Source: an uncultured Ruminiclostridium sp. (lineage in GTDB: Bacteria > Bacillota > Clostridia > Oscillospirales > Ruminococcaceae). Taken from it: DNA of 64,000 nucleotides. Within the stretch, counting starts at the first letter, position 1. Every line of letters starts with the position of its first letter. Shown here piece by piece: positions 31,236 to 40,478 of this stretch. Location: the NCBI GenBank assembly GCA_947630175.1, contig CANRGJ010000009.1, positions 1-64,000 of the forward strand. Direction: 5' to 3'. Both the position numbers and the translations under genes were made by a program. The notes below the pieces were generated by a model. The model worked only from the letters and a program-made list of their open reading frames with translations, was not told the origin of the DNA and did no database searches.

Positions 31236-33407
31236 TTACGCCTTGCCGCTGCGCTCAACGGTGATGACGCCGTCTATCTTTCTCAGCTTGAGTATCATAT
31301 TTTTAAGCTGTTCGGGACCGCTTATTTCCATAGCCACGAATACGTTTGCGTTGCCGTTTTTCAGATTTCTTGCGTTTATCTCGTGAATGGGTATTCGGCT
31401 GGCGGCTATGGCGGAGGTGATGTCCGCTATCATTGCCGTTCTGTCCTCGCAGATTATGTCGAGTGTCGCCTCATAGCTTGCCCTTGCGCTTGCCGCCCAT
31501 TTCACGTTTATCCAGCGGTCGGCGTTTGCCTCGTTTTTCTGCTGTTCGATAACGTTGTGGCAATCCGCCTTGTGTACGGAAACGCCGAAGCCTCTCGTCA
31601 CAAAGCCGATTATGTCGTCCCCCGGCAGAGGGTTGCAGCACTTTGCGCAGTGAACGGCACAGTTTTCCACGCCCTCGACGATAATGCCGCTGCTCTGCTT
31701 TCTGGCGATAGTTTCGCCCACTACCTCCTCCACGTCGGTGACGGCGGGAGTTTGCGGCTTTTGCAGTTTGAAGTAATCTTCCTTTATCTTTTGCAGTATC
31801 TTGCTGAGCATAACGCCGCCATAGCCTATTGCGGCGTAGAAATCCTCCACGTCGTCAAAATGCTGGCGCTTTGCTATCTGCTTTAAAAATTCCTCGTCGG
31901 GGACTATGTTGTTGCGGTGCATTTCCGCCTCGAAAGCCGCCTTGCCCCGCTGTATGTTTTCGGGGCGACATTCCCGCTTGAACCAGGCTCTTATCTTTGC
32001 CTTGGCTTCATTAGTCTTGGCGATGTTCAGCCAGTTGCGGTTGGGACCGTAGTTGGGGCTGTTGGTGGTCATTACCTCCACTATCTCGCCTGTTTTAAGC
32101 TGATAGTCGAAGGACGCCATTCTTCCTCCCACCTTGGCGCCTGTCATACGGTTCCCCACCTGAGTGTGGATAGCGTAAGCGAAATCTATCACCGTTGAGC
32201 CGAGAGGGAGCGTTATCACGTCGCCCTTGGGGGTGAAAACGTAGACTTCTTCCGGGGCAAGGTCCACCTTTACCGCCTCGGCTATCTGCTCAACGTCGTC
32301 GGCGTCCTGCTGCTGGTCGAGGAGCTGTCTTATCCAGTCGAAACGCTTTTCTCCCGCAACGTTGCCGCTTATCCCCGCCTTGTACTTCCAGTGAGCGGCA
32401 ACGCCGTACTGCGCGGTGTTGTGCATTTCAACAGTTCTTATCTGCACCTCAAAGGGTATCCCCTCTCTGCCGATAACGGTGGTGTGAAGGGACTGGTAGC
32501 GGTTGGGCTTGGGGGTGGCGATATAGTCCTTGAAACGGTAGGGGATAGGCTTGAACATATCGTGGACTACGCCCAGCACGTTGTAACATTCCACCACCGT
32601 ATGAACGATAACTCTCACGGCGTAAATGTCGTATATCTCCTCAATGCTCTTTCCCTTTACATAAACCTTTTTGTAAATGCTGTATATGCTCTTTACTCTC
32701 CCCTCGATTATCGGCGGGGGCTGAATGTCAGAAATGCGCTCTGCAATACGGCTCTTTATTGTTTCAATAAAGTCCTCCCCCTGCTCCTGCTTGGTAGCTA
32801 AGGCTTTCTGCACTTCCTTATAACCGTAGGGGTCAAGGTAGAAAAGGGCAAGATCCTCCATTTCCTCCTTAACGTCGTTCATACCTAAGCGGTGAGCTAT
32901 GGGGGCGTAAAAGCTCATTGTTTCAAGGGAGGTCTTGCGCTGTTTTTCGGGCGGGCGGCAGTCCAGAGTGCGCATATTGTGCAGTCTGTCCGCCAGCTTG
33001 ATGATTATTACCCGTATGTCCTTGCTCATCGCCATAAGTATTTTGCGGATATTCTCGGCGTTTTGTTCCTCCTTGGTATTCAGGGGAACGAGTCCTATCT
33101 TGGTGACTCCGTCCACAAGGAGGGCTACGTCCTCTCCGAATTTTTTCCGCAGGGTGTCAAGCTCCACGTCGGTGTCCTCAACTACGTCGTGGAGCAGGGC
33201 GGCGCATATGGTGTCGGTGTCCATACAAAGCTCCAGCAGAATGTAAGCCACGGCGAGAGGGTGAGTGATGTACGGTTCGCCGCTGGTGCGCACCTGTCCC
33301 TCGTGGTGCTTTGCGGCAAACTCATATGCGCTTTCTATTTTTTGCAGGTCGTACTGCTTATCAACGCTTTTGATGTAGTCGGTAAGCATCTCAATTGTGT
33401 ATATCAT
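31236..33407 (-). CDS. relA: Bifunctional (p)ppGpp synthetase/hydrolase Rel
   Basis: Stringent-response enzyme making and degrading (p)ppGpp. The 723-residue protein has all domains: HD hydrolase (HHEGQVRTSGEPYITHPLAVA...AALLHDVVEDT, about 33-90), synthetase (PNRYQSLHTTVIGREGIPFEVQIRT, about 305-330), TGS (VFTPKGDVITLPLGSTVIDFAYAIH, about 390) and C-terminal ACT. Both catalytic halves look intact. It starts 9 bp after recJ and belongs to the recJ transcript. Confidence 0.96.
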   Translation of the reverse strand: MIYTIEMLTDYIKSVDKQYDLQKIESAYEFAAKHHEGQVRTSGEPYITHPLAVAYILLELCMDTDTICAALLHDVVEDTDVELDTLRKKFGEDVALLVDGVTKIGLVPLNTKEEQNAENIRKILMAMSKDIRVIIIKLADRLHNMRTLDCRPPEKQRKTSLETMSFYAPIAHRLGMNDVKEEMEDLALFYLDPYGYKEVQKALATKQEQGEDFIETIKSRIAERISDIQPPPIIEGRVKSIYSIYKKVYVKGKSIEEIYDIYAVRVIVHTVVECYNVLGVVHDMFKPIPYRFKDYIATPKPNRYQSLHTTVIGREGIPFEVQIRTVEMHNTAQYGVAAHWKYKAGISGNVAGEKRFDWIRQLLDQQQDADDVEQIAEAVKVDLAPEEVYVFTPKGDVITLPLGSTVIDFAYAIHTQVGNRMTGAKVGGRMASFDYQLKTGEIVEVMTTNSPNYGPNRNWLNIAKTNEAKAKIRAWFKRECRPENIQRGKAAFEAEMHRNNIVPDEEFLKQIAKRQHFDDVEDFYAAIGYGGVMLSKILQKIKEDYFKLQKPQTPAVTDVEEVVGETIARKQSSGIIVEGVENCAVHCAKCCNPLPGDDIIGFVTRGFGVSVHKADCHNVIEQQKNEANADRWINVKWAASARASYEATLDIICEDRTAMIADITSAIAASRIPIHEINARNLKNGNANVFVAMEISGPEQLKNMILKLRKIDGVITVERSGKA

Positions 33408-33416
33408 AGCATTCTC

Positions 33417-35438
33417 CTACTTGAGCCGCTGTTTCAGCCTGATGAGATAGGGGCAGTTTTCCAGTTCCGTCTTTCCCTTTGCGGGGAGAAGCTCCGCAGT
33501 GCCCTTAAGCTCATGTATTTTCAGCAGTCCCACGCTTTCCATAGCGTCAGCGGCTACTCTGAACATACAATAGTTTATGCCCTTTGCCGCCGTAACGTCA
33601 GCCGCCCTTTTGATAGACGGGGAGATTTTGAAAGCGTCGTAAACCGTCATCAGAACGTTTCTGTCAGGTATCACTCTTGACGCTAATGCGGGAGAGATTT
33701 TCTCCTCAAGGCAAAGCTGTTCGTATGCGTGTTGGGCGGCAAAATACCTGTCCTGCTTAAAGCCTGCGGGACGAATGTCCGTCAGGCGAAATTCCACGCT
33801 CTTTACGTTTTTGTATTCATTGACGTAAGGGGTGACAAGCAGTTCCACCCTGTCCCCCGCCTTAAAGCCGAAAGCGCTGTATGTAGAACTGAAATTCAGC
33901 ACCTTAAATTCCCTGTTCTGAAATTCCACGGTGAAGGAGAGATACTTTCCCTCTTTCAGCGGTCTTACTGATTTTATAAGGCAGTCGGGGATCATTAAAA
34001 CGGGATTGGGGTTCGCCTCTCCGAACGGCTCGAACCAGCGCAGGCTGTCTATGTTTTCAACAGTCATTTCCTCTGCGTTAGCGGTCATTTCCGCCTCGAA
34101 AACATCAGCGGGCATTTGGGGGCTGTTCATCATAGCGTATTCCTGAACGGCGGCGGAAAATTCCTCTATATTTTCAGTCAGCAGGGTGAAGCCTGCCGCC
34201 TTGGTGTGACCGCCGAACTTTACAAGCTGATCCGACAGGCAGGTGAGCATTTTAAAAAGGGAAAAGCCCTCAACGCTTCTGGCGCTCCCGCGGGAAAATT
34301 CCCCCTCCTGAGTTATGACAAGCACGGGCTTTCCAAAGCCGTTCAGCAGGCGGGAGGCAATTATTCCGATAACGCCGTGGCTCCAGCCCTTTCCGCAGAC
34401 GATAAGCACGCGCCTTTTCAGCAAAAGCGGGTCGTTTTCCGTCATCTGCATTATCTCGTCAAGTATTCTTTTTTCCTCCTGCTGTCTTTGCATATTCAGC
34501 ATTGTCAGACGCTCCGCCATAACAGGTATCATCTTTTCATTCTCGCTGAGCAGAAGCTCCGCCGCCTCTTTCGGGTGGGCGAAACGTCCCGCCGCATTTA
34601 TGCGGGGGCAGACGGAAAATGCAAGCGAAACCGCTGAAAGGCGGTCCTCCTCATGCACTCCGCACTGGCGAAGCAGGGCTCTAAGCCCCATATTTTCCGT
34701 TACGGGAAGGCTTTCCAGCCCTCTGCGGACGAGTATCCTGTTTTCTCCTGTAAGTGGAACGATGTCCCCCACCGTTCCCACGGCGGCAAGGTCGCCCCAT
34801 TCTTCAAAAACGGTATCGGAGTCCCCCTCCAAAGCCATAACAAGCTTCAACGCAACTCCGCAGCCCGCAAGCTCCTTGCAGGTGCTGAAATCGTCGTCCC
34901 TGTGAGGGTCTATCACTGCCGCGGCGTCGGGTATCTGCTCGGGCACCTGGTGGTGGTCAGTTATAACAAGGGTCATTCCCTTTTCCTTGATATATTCCGC
35001 CTCCTCAATGGCGGAAATGCCGTTGTCCACGGTGATTATCAGCTTGGTGCCGCTTTCCGCTATCTTTTCTATCGCCGCCTTGTTAAGACCGTAGCCCTCG
35101 TCACGGCTTGGGATATACCAGTCCGCCTCAGCTCCCATAGCCTGGAGATAGCCGAAAAGTATCACGGTGGCGGTCACGCCGTCGCAGTCGTAATCGCCGT
35201 AGACGGTTATTTTATCGCCGTTTTCCATAGCGGCGGTTATCACATTGACCGCCTTTTCCATATCCGTTATCTCTTCAGGCGGGGATAATTCCTCCGCATT
35301 GAAAAATTCGTCCGCCTCGTCCCGCGTGAAAATGCCCCTGTTTATCAGCAGCTTTGCGGCAAAAAGGCTTATGCCCGCTTCCTGCGCCAGCTTTTTCGCG
35401 GCGTTCTCGTCAGGCTGTTTTACTGTCCACTTTTTCAT
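33417..35438 (-). CDS. recJ: Single-stranded-DNA-specific exonuclease RecJ
   Basis: 5'-3' ssDNA exonuclease of recombination and base-excision repair. 673 residues with DHH phosphoesterase motifs DYDCDGVTATVIL (about 88), TDHHQVPE (about 160) and the DHHA1 region (GKGWSHGVIGIIASRL...RGSARSVEGFSLF...FGGHTKAAGFTL). The C-terminal extension is longer than in E. coli but typical of Firmicutes. Own promoter at 35501-35529. Confidence 0.95.
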   Translation of the reverse strand: MKKWTVKQPDENAAKKLAQEAGISLFAAKLLINRGIFTRDEADEFFNAEELSPPEEITDMEKAVNVITAAMENGDKITVYGDYDCDGVTATVILFGYLQAMGAEADWYIPSRDEGYGLNKAAIEKIAESGTKLIITVDNGISAIEEAEYIKEKGMTLVITDHHQVPEQIPDAAAVIDPHRDDDFSTCKELAGCGVALKLVMALEGDSDTVFEEWGDLAAVGTVGDIVPLTGENRILVRRGLESLPVTENMGLRALLRQCGVHEEDRLSAVSLAFSVCPRINAAGRFAHPKEAAELLLSENEKMIPVMAERLTMLNMQRQQEEKRILDEIMQMTENDPLLLKRRVLIVCGKGWSHGVIGIIASRLLNGFGKPVLVITQEGEFSRGSARSVEGFSLFKMLTCLSDQLVKFGGHTKAAGFTLLTENIEEFSAAVQEYAMMNSPQMPADVFEAEMTANAEEMTVENIDSLRWFEPFGEANPNPVLMIPDCLIKSVRPLKEGKYLSFTVEFQNREFKVLNFSSTYSAFGFKAGDRVELLVTPYVNEYKNVKSVEFRLTDIRPAGFKQDRYFAAQHAYEQLCLEEKISPALASRVIPDRNVLMTVYDAFKISPSIKRAADVTAAKGINYCMFRVAADAMESVGLLKIHELKGTAELLPAKGKTELENCPYLIRLKQRLK

Positions 35439-35500
35439 CTATTTAAAAAACGCTCCGTTTATTTTATCAAAATTGCTCGGATAAATAAAAATACATTATA

Positions 35501-35529
35501 ATTATAGCATTTTTTCACCGATAATTCAA
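35501..35529 (-). promoter_or_regulatory. Promoter of the recJ-rel-MBL operon
   Basis: On the minus strand TTGAAT (35524-35529), 17 bp, TATAAT (35501-35506), 63 bp before the recJ start codon. Confidence 0.75.
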
Positions 35530-35556
35530 GAGCATTTTACTGATTTAAAGCGGGCT

Positions 35557-35934
35557 TTACAAAATATTCATAACGTAGGGCAGCTGTTCGTAGCCGTAAA
35601 CGCGGATAAGCTCCTTTGCGCTTTCACATTCGGTGAGGACTTCTTCGTCCTCCTGCTGTAAAAGGCTGTCTATCTTTGCCATAGACATAGTTATCTCAAG
35701 GGCGTGGTCGTCGTCCGCTATAAGGATATGGAGTCGGCGAAAGCTCTTCCACTCTCTGTCGGCATTGTTGAATGCCTGTCTTGCCGCTTCGTTTTCCCCC
35801 GCTTCAAAACAGCGGGAGATATTTTCAATGTTCTCTCCCATTCTCTCAGAAAAGGAAAAGACGTAAAAACAGCTGAATATCCCGCCCGCTATCATAATTC
35901 CCGCTAAAACGGAGCATAAAATTATTCTTTTCAA
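35557..35934 (-). CDS. DUF4363 family protein
   Basis: 125 residues: one N-terminal TM helix (IILCSVLAGIMIAGGIFSCFYVFSF) and an extracytoplasmic helical domain (ENISRCFEAGENEAARQAFNNADREWKSFRRLHILIADDDHALEITMSMAKI), the DUF4363 pattern. It overlaps the end of the YetF-like gene by 4 nt. The pair stands divergently from the ger cluster, a common clostridial arrangement, suggesting a spore-membrane role. Function not established. Confidence 0.8.
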   Translation of the reverse strand: MKRIILCSVLAGIMIAGGIFSCFYVFSFSERMGENIENISRCFEAGENEAARQAFNNADREWKSFRRLHILIADDDHALEITMSMAKIDSLLQQEDEEVLTECESAKELIRVYGYEQLPYVMNIL

Positions 35935-36578
35935 TTTTTATTTCCCTCCTCGTCCTTTGTCACAAGGTGATAATTTCCGTCGCTATCCGCAGACATAAGA
36001 AACACCTTTGAAAGCTCGGTCTTGTTCTGCTTTAATATTGCGTCAAGCCAGCCCTGCCCAAGAGAAAGGCGAGTCAGCGCCTCGTCGTCCCTCTCTCCGT
36101 CCCGTATTATTATTTCGGGAGGATCCTTGGGTGGCTGTTCCTTTTGCAGGAAGTTTATCTTTCCTGTGGTCTCAACTATGGCGTACTGCACCTGAGAGAT
36201 GTCAAATATCCCCTGCTGGCGCATAGCCTCGGTAAGGTCGTCCACTGTGTAGCGGAGATTTTTCAGCTCCGTCTGGTCTATGGTGCCGTTGGATACGACT
36301 ATCCTTGCAGTACCGCTGACCGCACGCCTTATCCTCCTGCTTTTCAGCATTATCCCCGACATTATCACGTCAAGGGAAACTATCATCAGTATGGGGATAA
36401 CTCCCATAAGCATCGGGGTTGAAAAATCCTCCAAAGCAAGAGTGGCGATGTTTGATATCATTATCGTTGTCACAAGCTCGGAGGGCTGTAATTCGCCCAA
36501 TTGTTTCTTTCCCATAAGCCTCAGGGCGAAAACTATGAGAAGATACAGCAGGGCGGTGCGTATGATGATTATCAGCAT
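35931..36578 (-). CDS. YetF-like DUF421 membrane protein
   Basis: 215 residues from ATG 36578 (AGAGGAAAAAAT upstream); the upstream 32-codon extension is rejected. Three N-terminal TM segments, then a cytoplasmic domain: RIVVSNGTIDQTELKNLRYTVDDLTEAMRQQGIFDISQVQYAIVETTGKINFLQ is the DUF421 signature. These proteins in spore formers are found with GerA-type receptors. Coupled by overlap to the DUF4363 gene. Confidence 0.85.
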   Translation of the reverse strand: MLIIIIRTALLYLLIVFALRLMGKKQLGELQPSELVTTIMISNIATLALEDFSTPMLMGVIPILMIVSLDVIMSGIMLKSRRIRRAVSGTARIVVSNGTIDQTELKNLRYTVDDLTEAMRQQGIFDISQVQYAIVETTGKINFLQKEQPPKDPPEIIIRDGERDDEALTRLSLGQGWLDAILKQNKTELSKVFLMSADSDGNYHLVTKDEEGNKN

Positions 36579-36706
36579 ATTTTTTCCTCTTTCTGATTTG
36601 ATAAGGCTATTTTGCGCCGAATGAGAAAAAATATTACCCTGAGAATTAAATCGGACAAACAGGTTAAAATACATTCACGGAAAAATATCTTTTTGCTGAG
36701 GTAGCT

Positions 36707-38194
36707 ATGGAATTAAAAGAAAAAAATTTAAGCTCCTCTTTAGAGGAGAATGTGATAAATCTGAGAACGGCTATGTCCGATTCCGCCGACCTTACGGTGA
36801 AACAGGGGCGTGTGGGGCAGGTGAGGATAGCGATAGTTTTCTGCGAGGGAATGGCGAGCACGGGGACGATGGCAGACCTTATCTTCCGCCCGCTGAACGG
36901 CGTGGGGAACGAAAAGGCATTTTCACCTGGTGAACTTTTCGATACTCTTTCAAGGGACGTTATTATTGCGGCGGAGCAAAAGCAGTCACAGACCTACGGC
37001 GAGCTGTGCCACGATATAATGTCGGGCTTTACCTCTATCCTGATAGACGGGCTGGAAAAGGCTCTGTCGGTGGGAGTGCAGGGCTACGCCGCCCGTTCGG
37101 TGCAGGAGCCTGTCACTCACAGCAACGTGCGGGGCAGCAGGGACGGTTTCATTGAAGTTATCAGGACGAACATTTCCCTTGTGCGAAGAAGAATGAAAAG
37201 TCCAAATTTAGTTTTTAAGATGATGCAGCTTGGGGAGATGTCTGACACTGACGTTTGTATGTGCTATATAAAGGGCGTAGCGGACAAAAAGCTGGTAAAG
37301 GCGGTGGAGGAAAAGCTGAAAAGTGTGCCGCTGAATATGATACTGGAGTGCGGGTATATTCAGCCGTTTCTGGAATCTCCGGGGGACGCTGTGTTTTCGG
37401 AGATAGGGACTACCGAGCGACCCGATGTTTTCACCTCAAAGCTGTATGAGGGGAAGATAGGTATTCTGGTGGACGGAACGCCATTCGGTCTTTATCTTCC
37501 CAAGCTGTTTATGGAAAATTTCTCGGCGGTGGACGATTACACGGGGCGTCCCGCCTTTGCCGCAATGATACGGCTGATAAGATATGCGGCGATAATAATT
37601 GCCACGGTGACCTCAGGGCTTTACGTCGCGCTTGCGAATTTCAATCCTGAGCTTTTTCCCGAATCGCTTTTGCTGAACCTTGCAACAAGCATACAGGTGA
37701 CGCCTTATTCCCTGCTGGCGGAATGTCTTATAATCCATGTTTTTTACGAGGTTATGAGAGAGGCGGGACTGCGTATCCCATCAAACATAGGTCACGCCGT
37801 TTCGATAGTGGGAGGACTTGTGATAGGGGATATCGTGGTGTCGGCGGGGCTGGTTGGTGCGCCTATCGTCCTTATCGTGGCGGTGACGGCGATAACGGGC
37901 TTTGTGGTGCCTGACCTTTACGACAGCATTGCGGTACTTCGTATGATATATATAATCGTAGGCGGAATATGGGGGCTTTTCGGAATAACTGTGCTTTCCG
38001 CCCTGATAATATTCAAGCTGTGCTCGCAGGAGAATTACGGCGTTCCTCACACTGCTCCGCTGGCTCCTTTTTCGTTAAGCTCGATGAGGGACTTCGTACT
38101 GCGCAGGAGCTGGCGCACATTGGCAAAAAGGGACTATCACGTTCAGGAATTAAAGGGAGTAACTATCACAAAAGGAGATGAAAAGGGCATATGA
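36707..38194 (+). CDS. Spore germination protein, GerA/GerKA subunit
   Basis: A-subunit of a germinant receptor in the spore inner membrane. 495 residues: an N-terminal cytoplasmic domain (GMASTGTMADLIFRPLN...SGFTSILIDGLEKALSVGVQGYAARSVQEPVTHSNVRGSRDGFIEVIRTNISLVRRR is diagnostic) and 4-5 TM helices in the C-terminal half. It overlaps the next gene by 4 nt. Transcription probably depends on a forespore sigma factor; I could not assign a promoter with confidence. Confidence 0.94.
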   Translation: MELKEKNLSSSLEENVINLRTAMSDSADLTVKQGRVGQVRIAIVFCEGMASTGTMADLIFRPLNGVGNEKAFSPGELFDTLSRDVIIAAEQKQSQTYGELCHDIMSGFTSILIDGLEKALSVGVQGYAARSVQEPVTHSNVRGSRDGFIEVIRTNISLVRRRMKSPNLVFKMMQLGEMSDTDVCMCYIKGVADKKLVKAVEEKLKSVPLNMILECGYIQPFLESPGDAVFSEIGTTERPDVFTSKLYEGKIGILVDGTPFGLYLPKLFMENFSAVDDYTGRPAFAAMIRLIRYAAIIIATVTSGLYVALANFNPELFPESLLLNLATSIQVTPYSLLAECLIIHVFYEVMREAGLRIPSNIGHAVSIVGGLVIGDIVVSAGLVGAPIVLIVAVTAITGFVVPDLYDSIAVLRMIYIIVGGIWGLFGITVLSALIIFKLCSQENYGVPHTAPLAPFSLSSMRDFVLRRSWRTLAKRDYHVQELKGVTITKGDEKGI

Positions 38195-39276
38195 CAGACG
38201 TGACCAAGGAAAAGATCAGCTTTGCTCAGCTTGCGGTATTGCTTGCCCTTTCACGAATATTCACCGAGGGGACGGAATTTGCGGGAAACGGTTACACTAT
38301 GGAGAGATTTCTCGTTATCCTCGTGTCGTTTCTGATAACCTTTGCGCTGTTTCTGCCCCTCCTCCTGCTTTCCTCAAAAAGCGAAAACAGCGCTTTCGGC
38401 ATTATCGCTGATGGGAACAAGGCGGCGGGGTGGATATTCGGTATTGTGATCTGCGTCATTCTTCTGGCGGGAGTTTTGTCCTCGGTATGCAGGATATGCT
38501 TTTACACCTCGTCAACGGTGTTCAGCGAGGCGCCTGTTTTTTTGCTGATACTTCTGCCTTTGCCTGTATGCGCCTACGCCGCCGCAAAGGGCGTGCAGGG
38601 GCTTGCAAGGGGCGGGACGCTGATAGCGGGGCTGTTTATCACATTCCTCGTGTTTATTGCAATAAGCCTGTGGGGAAGATTTGACACAGGCTGGCTGTAC
38701 GTTCCCGACAAAATAAGCGGGAATTTCTGGTACGAAGTGATAAAGCATGTTGGCAGGAGCAGTGAGCTGCTTATTTTCGGCGTTTTGTCCTGCTTTGCGG
38801 GGAAAGGGGCGAAAAAGGCGGTGTTCTGCTATCTTCCCGCCGCGCTTTTGCTGTCAGAGCTTATGCTTCTGGCGGAAACGCTGGTGCTTGGTCCTTTTCT
38901 GAACAGCGCTGCCTTTCCCTTTTTCACTATCTCCGCAATGTCGGATATAGTGCTGTTTCAGCGGCTGGACGGAATTGACGCTATGGCGTGGACGCTGATG
39001 TTCATTGTTAAGGCGGGAATTTCACTTCTTTGCATAAAAACGGTATTCGGGCAGCTTGCGGGGAAAAAGGCGGGGCTGTGGGCGCTGTGGATAAGCGCAG
39101 GCATAACGGCGGCGTTTGCTCTTTTCCTTGGTGGGAGCATTGGTTTGTCGGTGATGACAGACAGATTCCTCGTGCTTGTCATTCCCGCCGCGGGACTGCT
39201 CACCGCTTTGGCGGCGGGGATTTTGCTGAAAAAGTCAAGACAAAAGGAGGAGCAGGCAAGTGAAAAGACTGCTTAA
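38191..39276 (+). CDS. Spore germination permease, GerB/GerKB subunit
   Basis: B-subunit of the receptor, related to amino-acid permeases of the APC superfamily: 361 residues and about ten TM helices, e.g. FLVILVSFLITFALFLPLLLLSS and LILLPLPVCAYAAAKGVQGLARGGTLIAGLFITFLVF. It likely binds the germinant. It overlaps gerKA (ATGA at 38191) and the following gene by 17 nt. Confidence 0.92.
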   Translation: MTDVTKEKISFAQLAVLLALSRIFTEGTEFAGNGYTMERFLVILVSFLITFALFLPLLLLSSKSENSAFGIIADGNKAAGWIFGIVICVILLAGVLSSVCRICFYTSSTVFSEAPVFLLILLPLPVCAYAAAKGVQGLARGGTLIAGLFITFLVFIAISLWGRFDTGWLYVPDKISGNFWYEVIKHVGRSSELLIFGVLSCFAGKGAKKAVFCYLPAALLLSELMLLAETLVLGPFLNSAAFPFFTISAMSDIVLFQRLDGIDAMAWTLMFIVKAGISLLCIKTVFGQLAGKKAGLWALWISAGITAAFALFLGGSIGLSVMTDRFLVLVIPAAGLLTALAAGILLKKSRQKEEQASEKTA

Positions 39277-40387
39277 AATAACCGCCGCCATAACAGCGGT
39301 GGCGCTGATAAGCGGGTGTATCCCTCACACGGAGCTGAACGAAAAGGCGATAGTCCTTGCCGTGGGGATAGACTATGAAAATGAGGAATACAGCGTTACC
39401 TTTCAATATTACAGTCCCACGGGAATAGGCGGTCAGACCCCTGTGGACAACTCCCAGCCCAACGTAATTACATCTTCGGGAAAGGGAGTCAACGTGTACG
39501 AGGCTATGGAGGACGCCGCTTTCAAATGCGGGCGGGAGCTTATGTCGGGGGTCACTCAGATAATAATTATCGGGGAGGACGCCGCGGCTCACTCGGTGGA
39601 CAGGGTGACGGACTTTGCACAGAGCAGCTTTCAGAGCCGACCTGATATGTTCATCGCCGTATCTGAGGGCAAGGCGGAGGAGTTGATGAATGTGAAGTTC
39701 AAGGAGGGCATAGTTTCCACTCAAAAGCTGGAAATGCTGCTGCAGAACGCTCAGAAAAACGGGCTTACCATACTGCCCTCGGCACTGGATTTTTTCATTG
39801 CTCTTGAAACGAACCGGCAGAGCATATGTCTGCCTGTGCTGAAGCTGATCGACGACGGGAAAAGCGACTTTTCCCAGGACGGAAAGGCGATAGAGATTGA
39901 CGGCGGTATGCTGATAATGCAGGGGCAGGCGGTGGAAAAGGTGGCTCCTGAGGTTACCGAGGGGTTACAGCTTTTGTGGGGAAAGACGGAGGAATATTCC
40001 GTCACGGTGGACCGTGGGGACAAAAAAATAACCCTGCGTCTTTCCGACATCAGGGTAAAAATAACGCCCTGCGTTGAGGCGGGGCGGCAGGTGTTCGACG
40101 TCAAGCTCTCCTGCGAGGGGCGGTATCTTATCGCTCCGCCAACCTCCAACGACAACGAGCAGATGAAAAAGCAGTGCGCTGAAAAGCTGATGGAGCAGAT
40201 GGAAAACGCCGTCAGCGAAACGGTGCTGAAATACGGCGCGGATCCTATAAATCTGGAGAAAACGGTAAGGCATTACGACTGCGGCAGGTGGAGCGAGGTG
40301 AAGGACAGCTGGGGTGAGGTGCTGAAAAACAGCGCGTTCAGGTTTGATGTGAGGGTGAATATTGATAAGTTGTCGATGGAGGACTAA
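39260..40387 (+). CDS. Spore germination lipoprotein, Ger(x)C/GerKC subunit
   Basis: C-subunit lipoprotein: MKRLLKITAAITAVALISGC gives a clear lipobox. Mature 375-residue precursor contains TELNEKAIVLAVGIDYENEEYSVTFQYYSP and the Ger(x)C C-terminal domain (DVKLSCEGRYLI). GTG start at 39260, GGAGG 9 nt before it, inside the end of gerKB. Completes the A-B-C receptor set. Confidence 0.92.
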   Translation: MKRLLKITAAITAVALISGCIPHTELNEKAIVLAVGIDYENEEYSVTFQYYSPTGIGGQTPVDNSQPNVITSSGKGVNVYEAMEDAAFKCGRELMSGVTQIIIIGEDAAAHSVDRVTDFAQSSFQSRPDMFIAVSEGKAEELMNVKFKEGIVSTQKLEMLLQNAQKNGLTILPSALDFFIALETNRQSICLPVLKLIDDGKSDFSQDGKAIEIDGGMLIMQGQAVEKVAPEVTEGLQLLWGKTEEYSVTVDRGDKKITLRLSDIRVKITPCVEAGRQVFDVKLSCEGRYLIAPPTSNDNEQMKKQCAEKLMEQMENAVSETVLKYGADPINLEKTVRHYDCGRWSEVKDSWGEVLKNSAFRFDVRVNIDKLSMED

Positions 40388-40422
40388 AGACGAAAAGTTG
40401 CAAAAACAGATTATGTTGCGCA

Positions 40423-40478
40423 CTGAGAGGGAGCTTTTTGTAAAAAGCTCCCTCTCAGACTCTCCTGTAAAAACTTTT
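40423..40478. repeat. Hairpin repeat with GTAAAAACTTT tag, copy B
   Basis: Perfect 17-bp stem CTGAGAGGGAGCTTTTT / AAAAAGCTCCCTCTCAG with a 2-nt loop, then GTAAAAACTTTT. It is the counterpart of the 15418-15468 element in opposite orientation: same core and tag, different stem arms. It lies between two convergent genes and may end both transcripts. Confidence 0.7.

Noticed and set aside
32892-33680. Plus-strand ORF of 262 residues
   Set aside because: Antisense frame across rel and recJ, both secure.
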